Source of the DNA: Mesostigma viride | Lineage: Eukaryota; Streptophyta; Mesostigmatophyceae; Mesostigmatales; Mesostigmataceae | Assembly: GCA_009746045.1 (NCBI GenBank) | Contig: RPFO01000080.1 | Coordinates: forward strand, 7,214,244-7,278,243 | Reading direction: 5' to 3' | DNA: 64,000 nucleotides | Shown here: positions 1-10,709 of the stretch, in pieces | Numbering within the stretch: the first letter of the stretch is position 1 | How the letters are laid out: every line of letters starts with the position of its first letter | Made by a program: the position numbers and the translations under genes | The notes under the pieces: model-generated | Databases searched by the model: none | Seen by the model: only the letters and a program-made list of their open reading frames with translations | What the model was told of the DNA's origin: nothing

Positions 1-689
1 ACGACGACCAGGGTGCCCGAAGGCCCTGTCCCTTGTCTCGTTCTCAGTCTTACACACATTCTTAACAAAACCAATACATTGTCATATCCGTCAGTCCATC
101 CTCATGGCAACTGACTGCATGCAACCACTCACGGGGGCTGCTCCGGGCTGCTCGAACTATTTCACCCCATGAAGACAACAAACCAGTTGTGAGGGAGAGA
201 AACGGACGAACAACGACCACCATGGTTCGTTGCTCATCCTCCTATACTGCTCAAAGCTCAAGCCTGGCGGCTGGCGCCACTAGCGCCACTTTAGACATCA
301 GCCAATCATAACATTGTCTAATTTCCGACAAGCTAAACTTCAAGCTTTATCTGTCAAGCGAACACAAATATACAAGGGCAAATCTATCGGCTATGCCAGG
401 CACCGCCTGGGGCTTCCTTGCATTTGTGTCTGGTGTCCCACGTTGAAATCCTGAAATTGCACATCTGCTCAGTGCCTCCGTCGCCGGCTTGCTGCGTACC
501 AGCATTCGGCAAACTGCCCTTGTGACGAATGTCAGTGAAATTCAGGTCCGCCCAAAAGTTCCGTCAGCAAATTCAGCGGACTTGGCGCGTGAGTACAATT
601 GAGATCCGCGGCGTCAATACCGGGCCGCGGTATAGCAACCCGCACAAGGCTGCGGACGTCAGAATTACGCTAAAATCTGAATTGCGGAC
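1..689. other. unassigned non-coding sequence at window start
   Basis: No reading frame of useful length and no match to any other repeat in the window was seen. It lies where the 5' LTR and most of gag of gypsy-1 should be, so it may be part of another insertion into gag or a rearranged flank. The phrase TGCGGACGT occurs twice near its right end (about 651 and 683), close to where the gag frame opens. No terminal repeat or target duplication could be set. Confidence 0.4.
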
Positions 690-1145
690 GTGATAGATCA
701 CGGACGCGACACTCTCCCTACCCGTTCCCGTATTAATAATATTATCCTTACCCCTGAGGAGGAGAACTCCTATGTAGAAGAATTAGATATCTGCGTTGCT
801 GATCTTTCAGCTCTTGATGTCTCTCATATCACATGCTATCATTGTAAGGAAGTAGGTCATCTTAAACGTGAGTGCCCCAAGTTCCTTTCGGGTGCTCCCC
901 CTCATCCCGACGCTCGCCCTCCTCGTACCCCTCAGCGTGCTCCTATTCGTCCTACTTCAGGACGCATTCCCTCAGCTACCCCTAGTAGGCTGAATGCTGT
1001 GCAGGCAGGACCCCCAGGGTTCCCCTATGATAATCAGGCTCCCGCACCCTCTTCGCTCCCTCGTGACCCTCCAGCAGTGGCTTTTTCGCCAGGGTCTTCT
1101 TCGGGGTTAGTTCATATGGATTTGGGGGGGGAGGGGGAACAGTAG
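690..1145 (+). CDS. gag: gypsy-1 Gag C-terminal part with zinc knuckle
   Basis: This is the nucleocapsid end of a Ty3/gypsy Gag, which binds the element RNA in the virus-like particle. A CCHC knuckle is clear at residues 49-62 (CYHCKEVGHLKREC, spacing CX2CX4HX4C). It is followed by a proline-rich tail with no further domain. The frame has no natural start here: the first codon used is GTG and the matrix/capsid part is missing from the window, so this is a 5'-truncated piece. It ends at a stop just after a G-rich tract (about 1123-1138). The protease follows 113 bp downstream in another frame, so the gag-pol link is broken or uses a frameshift that cannot be judged here. Assignment to gypsy rests mainly on the pol genes that follow. 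Confidence 0.75.
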   Translation: MIDHGRDTLPTRSRINNIILTPEEENSYVEELDICVADLSALDVSHITCYHCKEVGHLKRECPKFLSGAPPHPDARPPRTPQRAPIRPTSGRIPSATPSRLNAVQAGPPGFPYDNQAPAPSSLPRDPPAVAFSPGSSSGLVHMDLGGEGEQ

Positions 1146-1258
1146 GCCTGTCAGCCGGGGGTAACCTGGACAGGTCCTTAGGTAGTACCCCAGATAAAAA
1201 TTTTTGCCTGCCTGTTTTTATAACCTCCGTAGGAGCTGAATCTTCCCTACCACTACGT

Positions 1259-1726
1259 GTGCGTCCTCTTATGTTCTTGAATGGTGGTTTAACCGTTCCC
1301 CATACTGTTTTAGACCCTTTCTTGCATGCTGATGAACTCTTGAATGTCTCTGTGTTGGTAGATAGCGGTGCGGCTAGCTCCTTTGTGAGCGAGGCCCTAG
1401 TTAGGCGTCTAGGACTAGTCCCTACCCCTCACACCAAACCTGTCACTGTTCATTATGCTGATGGTCGCACCAGTCATTCCCCGGGTACGGTGTCCCTTCC
1501 CCTGGTCATACAAGGACGTACTGTCAACCTGACGGCCACTATAGGCCCTATCACTACCGCTGATGTATTACTAGGATTAGATTGGCACCAGGATAATAAG
1601 ATTACTATTAATTATGATACCATGGTCATTTGGTTTCCAGATAGCTCTTACTGGGTACCGGAACGTCATTATAGATTGGAAAATTTATCCTTGGTAGATA
1701 TTACTCCTCCTACACCTAGTTACTGA
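1259..1726 (+). CDS. pro: gypsy-1 aspartic protease (retropepsin)
   Basis: Retropepsin that would cleave the Gag-Pol polyprotein. The catalytic loop DSGA is at residues 35-38 within VLVDSGAASSFVS, and the second conserved strand LLGLDW is at 104-109, with spacing as in gypsy proteases. The fold region is complete. Downstream the frame reads out of register and stops at 1726, while RT motifs resume immediately in another frame (LVTDYRKLN at about 1716-1742). In gypsy elements roughly 100 residues normally separate protease from this RT motif, so a deletion has removed the linker and the N-terminal RT segment. Probably inactive in this copy. Confidence 0.85.
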   Translation: MRPLMFLNGGLTVPHTVLDPFLHADELLNVSVLVDSGAASSFVSEALVRRLGLVPTPHTKPVTVHYADGRTSHSPGTVSLPLVIQGRTVNLTATIGPITTADVLLGLDWHQDNKITINYDTMVIWFPDSSYWVPERHYRLENLSLVDITPPTPSY

Positions 1727-2882
1727 TTATAGGAAGTTGAATGATATTACTGTGAAGTCTAAATACCCTCTACCTCGTATGGATGATATATTTAATAAGG
1801 TTAAAGGTTCCACTTGTTTCACAGTACTGGATTGTGCGGATGGTTTTTGGCAGTTGCGGATAGCTCCTGAGGATTGCCATAAAACCGCCTTTGCTACCCC
1901 TTTTGGTCATTACCAGTTTAGAGTAGCGGCTATGGGACTCTGTAACTCGCCTGCCTCTTTTCAAATGTTAATGAATGAAGTGCTTAGACCTGTTATGGGA
2001 AATTCTCACCTTCCTCGGGTGTCCTCTGATTTAAAGGATCCTTCCTTCTCCTCTGTTTCTTTATCTGAGCATGACCGTTCTTGTGCTCAAGCTTACTTAG
2101 TAGATGATATTCTTATTTACTCTCCTGATTTTGAAACGCACCTACGTGATTTAAAGAAAGTATTAGAGATAATGGCTGAAAATTCTTTGTGGGCGCGCCG
2201 TGCTAAAGTTCGTTCGGGTAGGAGTGTCCCATTTTTAGGGCACGTTCTGTCAGATGCCGGGGTCGCTACCGACCCGGATAAAACTAAGTCAATTCAGGAA
2301 TGGCCTACCCCTACCGACGTTAAAGGTGTACGTAGTTTTCTAGGAATTGCTTCTTACTATAGGCGTTTTATCCCGCGTTTCGCAACTATAGCAGCCCCTA
2401 TTAATCATTTATTAAAGAAGGATATCCCCTTTGTTTGGAGTAGTGAATGTCAGTCGGCTTTTCAGTGCCTAAAATCCCTACTCCTTTCCCCTCCTGTACT
2501 CATCCTACCGGATACTACTAAACCTTTTGTTGTGGCTACAGATGCTAGTAAGGTCGCTATAGGGGGCGTCCTTCTCCAGGATCAGGGTCAGGGCTTACAG
2601 CCAATTGAGTATATCTCTAGGACAATGCTCCCTGCGGAGCGTAACTATCCCGTACACCAGCAGGAACTCTTAGCGGTGGTGTATTGTTGCCACGCGTGGC
2701 AGCACTTTCTTAAAGGTGCTCAATTTGATGTCTGCCTGAATGAACCCTGTGAGCTAGATCCTTATAGGTTAGTTAGTTATTCAAACGGATCACCGTCCCC
2801 TTACCCATCTTCTCTCCCAACCCAACCTTACCCCTCGGCAAGCGCGCTGGATGGAATTTTTAGCACAGTTTTCCCCTTTTAA
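1716..2882 (+). CDS. pol: gypsy-1 reverse transcriptase and RNase H (broken)
   Basis: Ty3/gypsy RT and RNase H, which copy the element RNA into cDNA. RT motifs in order: DYRKLN, YPLPRMDD, the FTVLDCADGFWQL motif with the first catalytic Asp, GLCNSPASFQ, and YLVDDILIYS with the DD pair, then FLGHVLS and SFLGIASYYRRFI. RNase H starts at VVATDASKVAIGG and includes the HQQELLAVV box with its catalytic Glu. About 30 extra residues lie between GLCNSPASFQMLMNEVLRP and the YLVDD box, where most gypsy RTs have about 10. The frame is lost near 2755-2770; the rest of RNase H continues in another frame. The N-terminal finger region is missing (deletion after the protease). Confidence 0.9.
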   Translation, partial: LVTDYRKLNDITVKSKYPLPRMDDIFNKVKGSTCFTVLDCADGFWQLRIAPEDCHKTAFATPFGHYQFRVAAMGLCNSPASFQMLMNEVLRPVMGNSHLPRVSSDLKDPSFSSVSLSEHDRSCAQAYLVDDILIYSPDFETHLRDLKKVLEIMAENSLWARRAKVRSGRSVPFLGHVLSDAGVATDPDKTKSIQEWPTPTDVKGVRSFLGIASYYRRFIPRFATIAAPINHLLKKDIPFVWSSECQSAFQCLKSLLLSPPVLILPDTTKPFVVATDASKVAIGGVLLQDQGQGLQPIEYISRTMLPAERNYPVHQQELLAVVYCCHAWQHFLKGAQFDVCLNEPCELDPYRLVSYSNGSPSPYPSSLPTQPYPSASALDGIFSTVFPF

Positions 2883-3180
2883 ACTTCAGTATGTTAAGGG
2901 TGTAGATAACATAGTACCAGATGCACTCTCTCGTCGTGCAGATTACTCCTTTTTCGAGGACCTTGATGTTCTCAATACTACTCTAGTTCCTACTACTATG
3001 GGTGTAACCCCTTATGGTGAACTACCTGATGATGAATCCTATGCCTACCTCTTTCATACAGCTGTTCGCATGCCTGATCTCCTTTCTCACGTAGGACTCT
3101 CTCTCCCGTGTGAGGCCCTTCCCGTGGCCTCGGTGGGGGGGAGGGGAAAAATAAAATTTCTATACCGCTTAGCCATATAG
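2770..3180 (+). CDS. pol: gypsy-1 RNase H C-terminus and connector
   Basis: Continuation of the RNase H domain in a second frame. Reading from about 2770 gives QTDHRPLTHLL, then ARWMEFLAQF, then the last RNase H box YVKGVDNIVPDALSRR, which contains the final catalytic Asp (N-x-x-x-DALSR is diagnostic for gypsy). A poorly conserved connector to integrase follows. The frame ends at a stop shortly after a G/A homopolymer-rich tract (about 3133-3150); coding continues in a third frame from about 3180. The two frame changes mark this copy as a pseudogene unless they are assembly errors at homopolymers. Confidence 0.85.
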
Positions 3181-4132
3181 CGACTAGGTCAGGAAAGTCT
3201 TATGAAAACACAGTCCCTCTAGGACCTCCCCTTCTCTTTGGCAAGGCGGTAGGAGATCTCTTTAAACCTGTTCTGGATACCTCTGTAGCGATGCCTACCT
3301 CTGATCTTGAACGTCTTATTAGTAGATTTACGGCCACTGAGCCGGAAGCATTAGCTGCCATTGCTGCACATCCCCAACAATTAGGCAAGCACCCTTGTAA
3401 ATTTGTAGGTGGGTTTTTATATGTGCAGATAGCAGATTCTCCCCCTCAATGGCGCCTGTATGTCCCTCCTATCTGTCGCTCCTCCTTGCTCTTTGAGTTG
3501 CATGACTTAGCTGCTCATCAGGGTGGTAAACGGGTACGGGACCTAGTAGCCCGCTCTTATTACTGGCCTTCCCTTTATAAGGATGTAGATGAGTATGTTA
3601 GAACTTGTCAATCTTGCCAGGAGATGAAACCCAATAACGTAGGACAGATAGCAGAACCTAGGACCTTGCCTGACCCCATCATGCCGTGGGATTCTATCAT
3701 GATAGATTTTGTAGGACCTTTTAGAAAGAATGATAGGGGCAATGCCCAGATCCTTGTGTTCATAGATCGTTTTACTCGTATGTGCCATCTCGTGCCGTGT
3801 CCTTTAGAACTCACAGCACGTGAGTGCGCACGCCTATACCTCAATAATGTATACAGATATCATGGTTTGAGTAGGCAGTTTATTAGTGATAAGGATAAGT
3901 TATTTACCTCAGATTTTTGGCAGCAGTTTTTCGCTGCCATCGGTACCAAGGTTACCTACGGTACTGCCTACCACTCCTCCTCCTCTCATTTAGTAGAGCG
4001 TCTTAATAGGGTAGTGGAAGAAGCGCTTAGGCACTATGTGAATGGCTCGGGAAGTGATTGGGAGGATTATTTATGTTTAGTAGAATTCTCCCTCAACAAT
4101 TGCCCCCAGGCTGCGCATGGATATACGCCCTT
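3180..4132 (+). CDS. int: gypsy-1 integrase, zinc and catalytic domains (interrupted)
   Basis: DDE integrase of a Ty3/gypsy element, which inserts the cDNA. The N-terminal HHCC zinc domain reads HDLAAHQGG followed by CQSC at about residues 70-115 of the 3291 frame. The catalytic core has the first Asp in SIMIDFVGPF, the second in FISDKDKLF, and the Glu in LVERLNRVVEE, so the triad is present. The core ends at HGYTP, where a 314-bp insertion with a 12-bp target duplication interrupts the frame; a stop follows within the insert. Beyond the second target copy (4447-4458) the expected continuation PFFLDTGR resumes, showing that the break is caused by the insertion alone. Confidence 0.92.
4121..4132 (+). 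repeat. target-site duplication, left copy (ATATACGCCCTT)
   Basis: Identical to 4447-4458. In the integrase frame it encodes YTP of the HGYTPF motif. The pair delimits the SINE-like insertion. Confidence 0.9.
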
Positions 4133-4446
4133 GCGAGACTGAACAAGTCTCGCGTGCAGACACGTGTGTAGTACTCCTACACACAGATCTCGAGTGATTT
4201 ATCTAGTACCAAATCCGAAAGGCTTGCATCACTCCCCGGACAGGAGAACTTTTGCGGATGACTGTAGGTGTAAGTTGGCGATGCCATGGTAACCGGAGAC
4301 GTCCGTCCTATAGTCAGCGAAAGTTGGTGCGAGAGGTCCCCAGTTCGATTCCGGTCAGATTCATTTGCAGATCGCGTTTTTCCGCGTTTTCCGCGGCCCG
4401 GCACTGAACGCAAATGGTTTTCACCTTTGCGGAGTGCCTGATCAGA
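4133..4446 (+). mobile_element. SINE-like 314-bp insertion in gypsy-1 integrase
   Basis: A short non-coding insert flanked by exact 12-bp copies of ATATACGCCCTT (4121-4132 and 4447-4458). It splits the integrase frame precisely at the duplicated target. It holds a pol III B-box-like motif GTTCGATTCC at 4343-4352, with a weak A-box candidate TAGTCAGCG about 30 bp upstream, as in tRNA-derived SINEs. The left end can fold as GCGAGACT/AGTCTCGC (4133-4151). The long target duplication fits target-primed reverse transcription. No poly(A) or simple tail is obvious at the right end (CCTGATCAGA), and the tRNA of origin is not identified. Confidence 0.65.
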
Positions 4447-4458
4447 ATATACGCCCTT
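4447..4458 (+). repeat. target-site duplication, right copy (ATATACGCCCTT)
   Basis: Identical to 4121-4132; the integrase frame reopens here and runs to 5143. Confidence 0.9.
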
Positions 4459-5143
4459 CTTCCTAGATACTGGTAGACAGCCCCTTACCCCTACCTCTCT
4501 CTTAGCTAGTCCTCTACGGGACAAGGATGATGTGTCCCGAGATACTGTAGAAGGTGTACAGTCCTTACTAGATAGAATGAAAACTGCTCATGACCACGCG
4601 ATCTCAGGGTACCAAAAAGCTCAGTCTAAGTACCTTGCTAGGTTGCGTGCCTCCTTAGATAGAAGAGCACCTGAGATAGAAATAGGAGATCTAGTGTTAG
4701 TAGAAGGCCCCCGTGTTGGCCGTTTTGCTCATAAGTTTGAAGCAGAACTTAAGGTCAAACTTAGGCCCGCCTTCTTAGGACCCTTCCATGTTTTGTCTAA
4801 AGTAGGAAATTTCCTATATAAAGTCGATATCCCTACCTCTTGGCAGACACATTCGAACACCTTCCATAGGAGCCAGCTGAAACTGTACCACCCTAGTACG
4901 TTCGCTGGTAGAGAGCTAGCGCCTGCCCCTTTAGAGCATAACCCTGACACTGGGGAAGTAGAAGACGAAGTAGAAAGTATCGTGGCCCATAGAGATATCA
5001 AAAAGGGCCGCGGTACCCAGCGTCAGTATAAAGTGAAGTGGATGTATGCTCGTAGTGAAGTAGATAAGGTCTGGTATACAGAGAGTGAGCTAGATGGGTG
5101 TAGTCGCCTGCTGCAGGAATATAAAACCCTGCACAAGCTCTAG
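4448..5143 (+). CDS. int: gypsy-1 integrase C-terminus with chromodomain
   Basis: Second half of the integrase after the SINE-like insert. The core ends with FFLDTGRQPLTP, followed by a basic helix-rich linker and the C-terminal GPY/F module around RPAFLGPFHVLSKVG and HSNTFHRSQLKLYHP. Residues near the end (about 4955-5110) form a chromodomain: VESIVAHRD, then YKVKWMY and VWYTESEL. A chromodomain at this place defines chromoviruses and is thought to steer insertion to marked chromatin. The frame is open from the target duplication to the TAG at 5141-5143. No defect is seen within this segment. Confidence 0.88.
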   Translation, partial: YTPFFLDTGRQPLTPTSLLASPLRDKDDVSRDTVEGVQSLLDRMKTAHDHAISGYQKAQSKYLARLRASLDRRAPEIEIGDLVLVEGPRVGRFAHKFEAELKVKLRPAFLGPFHVLSKVGNFLYKVDIPTSWQTHSNTFHRSQLKLYHPSTFAGRELAPAPLEHNPDTGEVEDEVESIVAHRDIKKGRGTQRQYKVKWMYARSEVDKVWYTESELDGCSRLLQEYKTLHKL

Positions 5144-5219
5144 TTGTAGACCTTCTCCTTTCTTATGTTATGTCTGCTGTCGACGGGTGGTTGGTTGTCC
5201 CCTCCCCTCCGCAGCCGTC

Positions 5220-5548
5220 ATGTCAGAGCCTACCCCTCCGGCTGAGAGCCCGCTGCCGTCCCCGCCCCTACCGGACCCTGAGCTGTACTTCGAGGCCCTT
5301 CCGGGCCGCTGGGTGTCACGGTCCAGTTTTCCGGGTGGCATCGTGCAGCCGGCCCTCCAGGCCCAACATGCGGGTTTAGTCAGGGCTGCTCTCTTCGGGG
5401 TCACGTGGTACGGTCCCTCCCCTGTTGAACCGCACCAACTTGTTTTGCACGGGTTCGACGATGCCGGGCACTGTTTGTTAGGGTGTGGTTCCCACTGTCC
5501 AGCCTTGGGACAGATAGCTGCGGTTCTCCAGTGCCCCCGGGTGTTTTC
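5220..5548 (+). CDS. gypsy-1 extra third ORF, 5' part (interrupted)
   Basis: Starts at an ATG 77 bp after the pol stop (protein begins MSEPTPPAESPLPSPP) and continues about 110 residues. After a proline-rich head it reads PELYFEALPGRWVSR, then a stretch with several Cys/His (HCLLGCGSHCP) that is too irregular to call a zinc finger. The frame is then cut by the CACTA-like element and continues at 11176. Gypsy elements with an ORF after integrase are known, and such ORFs are often called env-like, but no signal peptide or transmembrane segment is seen. Function unknown. Confidence 0.6.
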
Positions 5549-5564
5549 CTATAGGAACTCGCTA

Positions 5565-5890
5565 CTGAGAAAACTGAGATTTCCTGAGATTTCCTGAGAA
5601 AAAAACTGAGATTTCCTGAGATTTCCTGAGATGTCCTGAGATTTCCTGAGATTTCCTGAGATTTTCCTGAGATTTCCTGAGATTTCCTGAGAAAGTGACC
5701 TGAGATTTCCTGAGATTGGCCTGAGAAAATTGGCTTTTTCTCAGGAAATCTCAGGAATTCTCAGGGCTGAGTGGAAACTGAGATTTTACGTGGACACTGA
5801 GATTTTTTTTTCTCAGGCTGAAAATCTCAGGGCATTTTCTCAGGCGCTTAAAATCTCAGGGCATTTTCTCAGGTGCTTAAAATCTCAGGG
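5565..5890 (+). repeat. left subterminal CTGAG repeat array
   Basis: At first about a dozen direct copies of CTGAGATTTC spaced 10-15 bp, then the same motif inverted (GAAATCTCAG, TTTTCTCAG). The switch of orientation falls near 5740. Matches the array at the right end of the element. Confidence 0.85.
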
Positions 5891-6400
5891 CATTTTCTCA
5901 GGCATGCCATTGCCAGAATTAAATGTGTATTCTAACAAGCATAACACCATCATGCAATAAATCCAACAATTCATTAATGAATTAAATACGTTATTAGCAC
6001 ATCTTGTGGTATTAGGCGTGGCATTCATGGCATCACGCTGTTTGATAGTAATGAACTTATGTTTCATTGTGGCATTCTGTGACTCATCATTTCAATACCA
6101 TCAAAATATAAAACATCGACTCAAAACTGCTCTCATCCTATTTCTGGATTGCTAGCTGATGGCTCATGGCCATATAACAGCTGGCATGCCAGAGCCCAGC
6201 AACGGTGGTTTCACTCAATATTGATGTGTACGTCTTCTCGTCGAGCTTGTATGCTCCACGATCTGCATCAAGTCATCCCCCAAAGAAAGAAAGCATACAG
6301 AAAGCAAGGAGTTAAATTTACAAACATGATAATAATGCCATATGCAACATGATATTCCAAGAATGATATAGAAGGCGGGCATGCTGCCATGCATTGCGTG
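5891..6400. other. AT-rich unassigned interior of the CACTA-like element
   Basis: No domain, RNA gene or internal repeat seen. Reading frames here are short and without recognisable content. Confidence 0.4.
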
Positions 6401-6408
6401 ACTGCGTG

Positions 6409-6690
6409 CAGGCGTGCAGCTAGGTGTGCGTGCGTGGGCGAGTGCGTGCAGTTGTGCATGAGTGCGTTTGTGCAGGCGTGCCTTGGCGGGTGGGTTGATG
6501 GCTGTGTGCAGGCGTGCGTGCGTGAGTGGGTGCGTGAGAGTGTGCAGCTATGTGTGCGTGTGCGTGCACTTGTGCATGTGCGCGTTTGTGCAGGCGTGCC
6601 TTGGTGGGTGGGTTGATGGCTGCGTGCATGCGTGCGTGCGAGGGTAGGTGCGTGGGAGTGTGCAGCTAGGTGTGCGTGCGTGCAGTCGGT
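6409..6690 (+). repeat. GT-rich minisatellite, unit about 118-128 bp
   Basis: Just over two copies of a unit beginning GTGCAGCTAGGTGTGCG at 6414, 6542 and 6660, each followed by GTGCGTGCGTG-type runs and TGGGTGGGTTGATGG. The plus strand is almost pure G/T/C with few A. The long translations on both strands are by-products of this composition. Confidence 0.8.
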
Positions 6691-6699
6691 GGGCGTGGT

Positions 6700-7540
6700 G
6701 AAGTCTCCGGGGTGTCGCTGTGGACATGGGTGGGGCACTGGACTCGTGGGTGATACCGTTGTGGGAGGTGAATTGGGTGGGTACTCGTGGTCCTGGGTAT
6801 TGTAGAGTGTGTGTGTGTGTGTGTGTGTTGGACTATTGGGGGGACCCCCCCCTTTGGCGGGGGTCATGGGGGACATTGTTATGGGTTGATTATGTAGTAG
6901 TTGTGAGTCGCAGTTGTAGGTAGCTCGTGCGTAGGTCACAGGTTCGTGTGAGGGTTGGGGATGCTTGGGTTGCGTGGGTGGCTTGGGTATGGTACGTAGG
7001 CGGGCTTGCCGGTGGTCGGTGCAGCAGTGTCAGTTATGGTTGAGTGGACAGCTGATTGGTTGCCCCGGAGGCCGGGGTGGATGGTTATGCTTCACGTGGA
7101 TGGTGGGGTGGAGTCATCGTATGTTGGGGCAGCGGGGGGCGGGGTGGGCGGGGTGCAGTGGTGTAGGGGAACCTCGTTGTGGGGCGGTAGGTTTGTTTAG
7201 TAGGTGGTTTGTTATGTTGGTGTGGAAGGTGGTGTATGTAATACGGAAGGGTGGTAGTCAGATAGGTTGGTTTGGGGGGACTCAAGGTGGATGGTCGGGT
7301 GGGTCATCGGATGGTTTGGGGGAGGAGGGCGGTGTTACGGTGTTGTGGGGGACCTCAGCGTGGGGGCGAGAGTAGTCCGTAGTCAGGTGGGGATGGATAA
7401 CGGCATGTGGATGTCTGTGACGTATATTTGTGGGTGGGGCGGGTATGGAACAGGCAGGGGAGTGGGGCGAGTGGGAGTTAGCGGGGTGGAGGGTGCTGGC
7501 ATTGTGGCGGGATGGTTGGAGGCACACGGACACACGTAAT
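6700..7540. other. G/T-rich, C-poor strand-asymmetric region
   Basis: A stretch of about 800 bp with strong G and T excess on the plus strand, including a (GT)n run at about 6808-6829. Several overlapping open frames exist only because stops are rare in this composition. No conserved protein motif is seen. Confidence 0.6.
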
Positions 7541-8903
<1,363 letters not shown>

Positions 8904-9471
8904 CACTATCTCACTTTCTCGGTCCAAAAATCAAGCCATCACTCACAAACAGCCACGCGACTGCTGTGCTCTCACGCCGTCTCATTACACACAACTGATT
9001 TAGGTAATGCAACGTTGTTGGCGCGTCAAGGCGTCGGGTATTCATCTCACTTAAGATCGTTGTGTGTTCCCTTTGCTGCTTTGCTGGATAACGCATGTTT
9101 CCCTTGCATGCAGGCAATCTACCTAACACAACCATGGCGCACACATCGGCCAGCCCAGCATGGCGGGGAGGGCACCTGCGGACACAGATTTTGTAGGCTC
9201 TGAGCCCTCATCACATCGCTGTAGCACTGGACAGTCTCCTGCGGTAAATTTCTAGAAAGTCGTCCATTAATTTCAGCAATGATCGCTGGGACAGCCCTAC
9301 GCGGATGTTATACTGCATTTGTAAGATGCTTGTGGCTGTGCATCTTGCCCGCCACCCTCGGACTGTGATTGAGTGCACTTCTCCTTCATGTGTTTTGTCA
9401 GTACAGTTTGTCATGCTAATGTAATGCAGAAAACCGCAATTCAGGCAGCAAGGTAGCAGCCATGTTGATTT

Positions 9472-9500
9472 TGATGATGATGATGATGATGATGATGACT
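9472..9500 (+). repeat. (GAT)n microsatellite
   Basis: About eight to nine GAT units after TTGATTTT. Confidence 0.9.
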
Positions 9501-9584
9501 TGGTTTAGGTGGTCTTTTGAACTTGTTGATTTTAATGAAATAAGTTTACCTGTGCGTGGTGTTGATTTGTCAGTTTGCTACGCC

Positions 9585-9905
9585 TTTGGTTGTCATGTTG
9601 ACGTTTGTCATGTTAACATTTGTGGACATTTTGTCATGTTAACAATTTTTTTGGCCTTCGTTTGTTAACGTCTTGACATTTCTTGACACATCACCTTGGT
9701 TTGTCAGTGTATTGACATTTTTTTCCGTGTTGATATGTGTTGATATTTCAAAGATTGTCAAGGTTTTGTCAACCTTTCAACATTCTGTCAAGGTTTGTCA
9801 AGCCTTTGATGTTATCATGTCAAGCTTTTGTCAAGTTCTGTCAAGGTTTGTCAAGGTCATGTCAGTTGATATGTCAAGAATCTATATTACTAATTTGGCA
9901 ATGTA
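9585..9905 (+). repeat. array of TGTCA/TTGTCAAG motifs
   Basis: More than a dozen copies of TTGTCA(A)G or TGTCATGTTAAC-like motifs at irregular 10-25 bp spacing. The complementary motif TTGACA recurs at 10260-10310 beside a CTAGTGTG end, so this looks like a subterminal array of a second, nested element. Confidence 0.6.
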
Positions 9906-10248
9906 AGGTAATCCGACACTATTCAGGGCATCACCGAGTACGCGGCCAATCCAGAAGGGGCGGACTGACTGACCACCAATCCGCGCCAAGCGCACGGAAG
10001 AACTGCCAACCAATCCGCGCAAAGCTCCCAGCGAGCGAAGCGAGCGGCCGCTTTAGCGGCCTCCTCTCTGGAGGGCAGCGAAGGAGACCGTCAGTCCGTC
10101 ACGATTCCTCTCCGGAGTGCAGCGAAGGAGTACGCTTCTACGAACTACAGTATGCGTCTACAGCGGGCAGCGGGCAGTCCCTCCATGGTCTCTCTACCGC
10201 CAAAAATTGATTAAATTTTTTTTTTTTTTGGCTGTGTGAAGCCAGCGG

Positions 10249-10322
10249 GTCACACTAGAACTATTTGACAATTCTTGACAAACAATTGTCAAAGTTTGTC
10301 AACACTCCGTTCCTAGTGTGGC
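10249..10322. mobile_element. small palindromic CACTAG-ended element or element end
   Basis: Begins CACACTAGAAC and ends GTTCCTAGTGTG, with TTGACA and TGTCAA motifs between. The right end, read inward (CACTAGGAAC), matches the right end of the 5.6-kb element for ten bases and then diverges. It may be a tiny deletion derivative or the end of a nested element whose other end was not found. Confidence 0.4.
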
Positions 10323-10334
10323 AGCGAGGATGGC

Positions 10335-10709
10335 ATGCCTGCACCAAGGAAGAGGAGGGGTAAGCAGCCTGCAGCAGAAACTGATTCCTCCATCTGCAGC
10401 GGCAGTGATAATGGTAGCCAAGAGGATGTGGCTCCACCTAGCAGCGACAGTGATGACCCATGCAGCTACAATGCGTCTGAACCTGCACGGGGAAGCGTGG
10501 ACGGAGGGGGAGAGGAAGGAGGCAGCCTGCAGCAGAAAATGCTGCTGATTCTGCCCGTGGTGGCGATGGCCGCGAGTATGCGGCTGAACCTACGCGGGGG
10601 AATCGTGGGCAGAGGGGGAGAGGGGGTAGGCAGCACAAGAATGTGGCTGAACCTAGCCGGGGCGACCTTGCACCAACGAGGAGAAGTGCAAGGGCGTATG
10701 GAAAAGTGA
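10335..10709 (+). CDS. small hypothetical ORF in the CACTA-like element
   Basis: A 124-codon frame starting MPAPRKRRGKQPAAETDSS. The head is basic, then Ser/Asp-rich. It is built on an imperfect internal repeat in which the phrase CTGCAGCAGAAA recurs, giving SLQQK-like segments. It could be the decayed N-terminus of a transposase (a short basic, then acidic head is common), but no catalytic or zinc motif follows. The composition is G-rich, so chance is a real alternative. Confidence 0.25.
   Translation: MPAPRKRRGKQPAAETDSSICSGSDNGSQEDVAPPSSDSDDPCSYNASEPARGSVDGGGEEGGSLQQKMLLILPVVAMAASMRLNLRGGIVGRGGEGVGSTRMWLNLAGATLHQRGEVQGRMEK

Noticed and set aside
4321-4395. Functional tRNA gene
   Set aside because: A B-box is present but no full cloverleaf with acceptor stem could be drawn.
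5541-5551. 8-bp hAT duplication for the 5.6-kb insert
   Set aside because: GTGTTTTC on the left and GTGTACCT on the right agree at only part of the positions; a CACTA-type end fits the termini better.
6268-6939. His/Thr-rich 223-codon minus-strand frame
   Set aside because: Antisense of the GT-rich minisatellite; repeat-derived.
10249-10322. Complete 74-bp MITE with target duplication
   Set aside because: The 3-bp flanks (TCA and TGG) do not match, so only an element end or a decayed derivative can be claimed.
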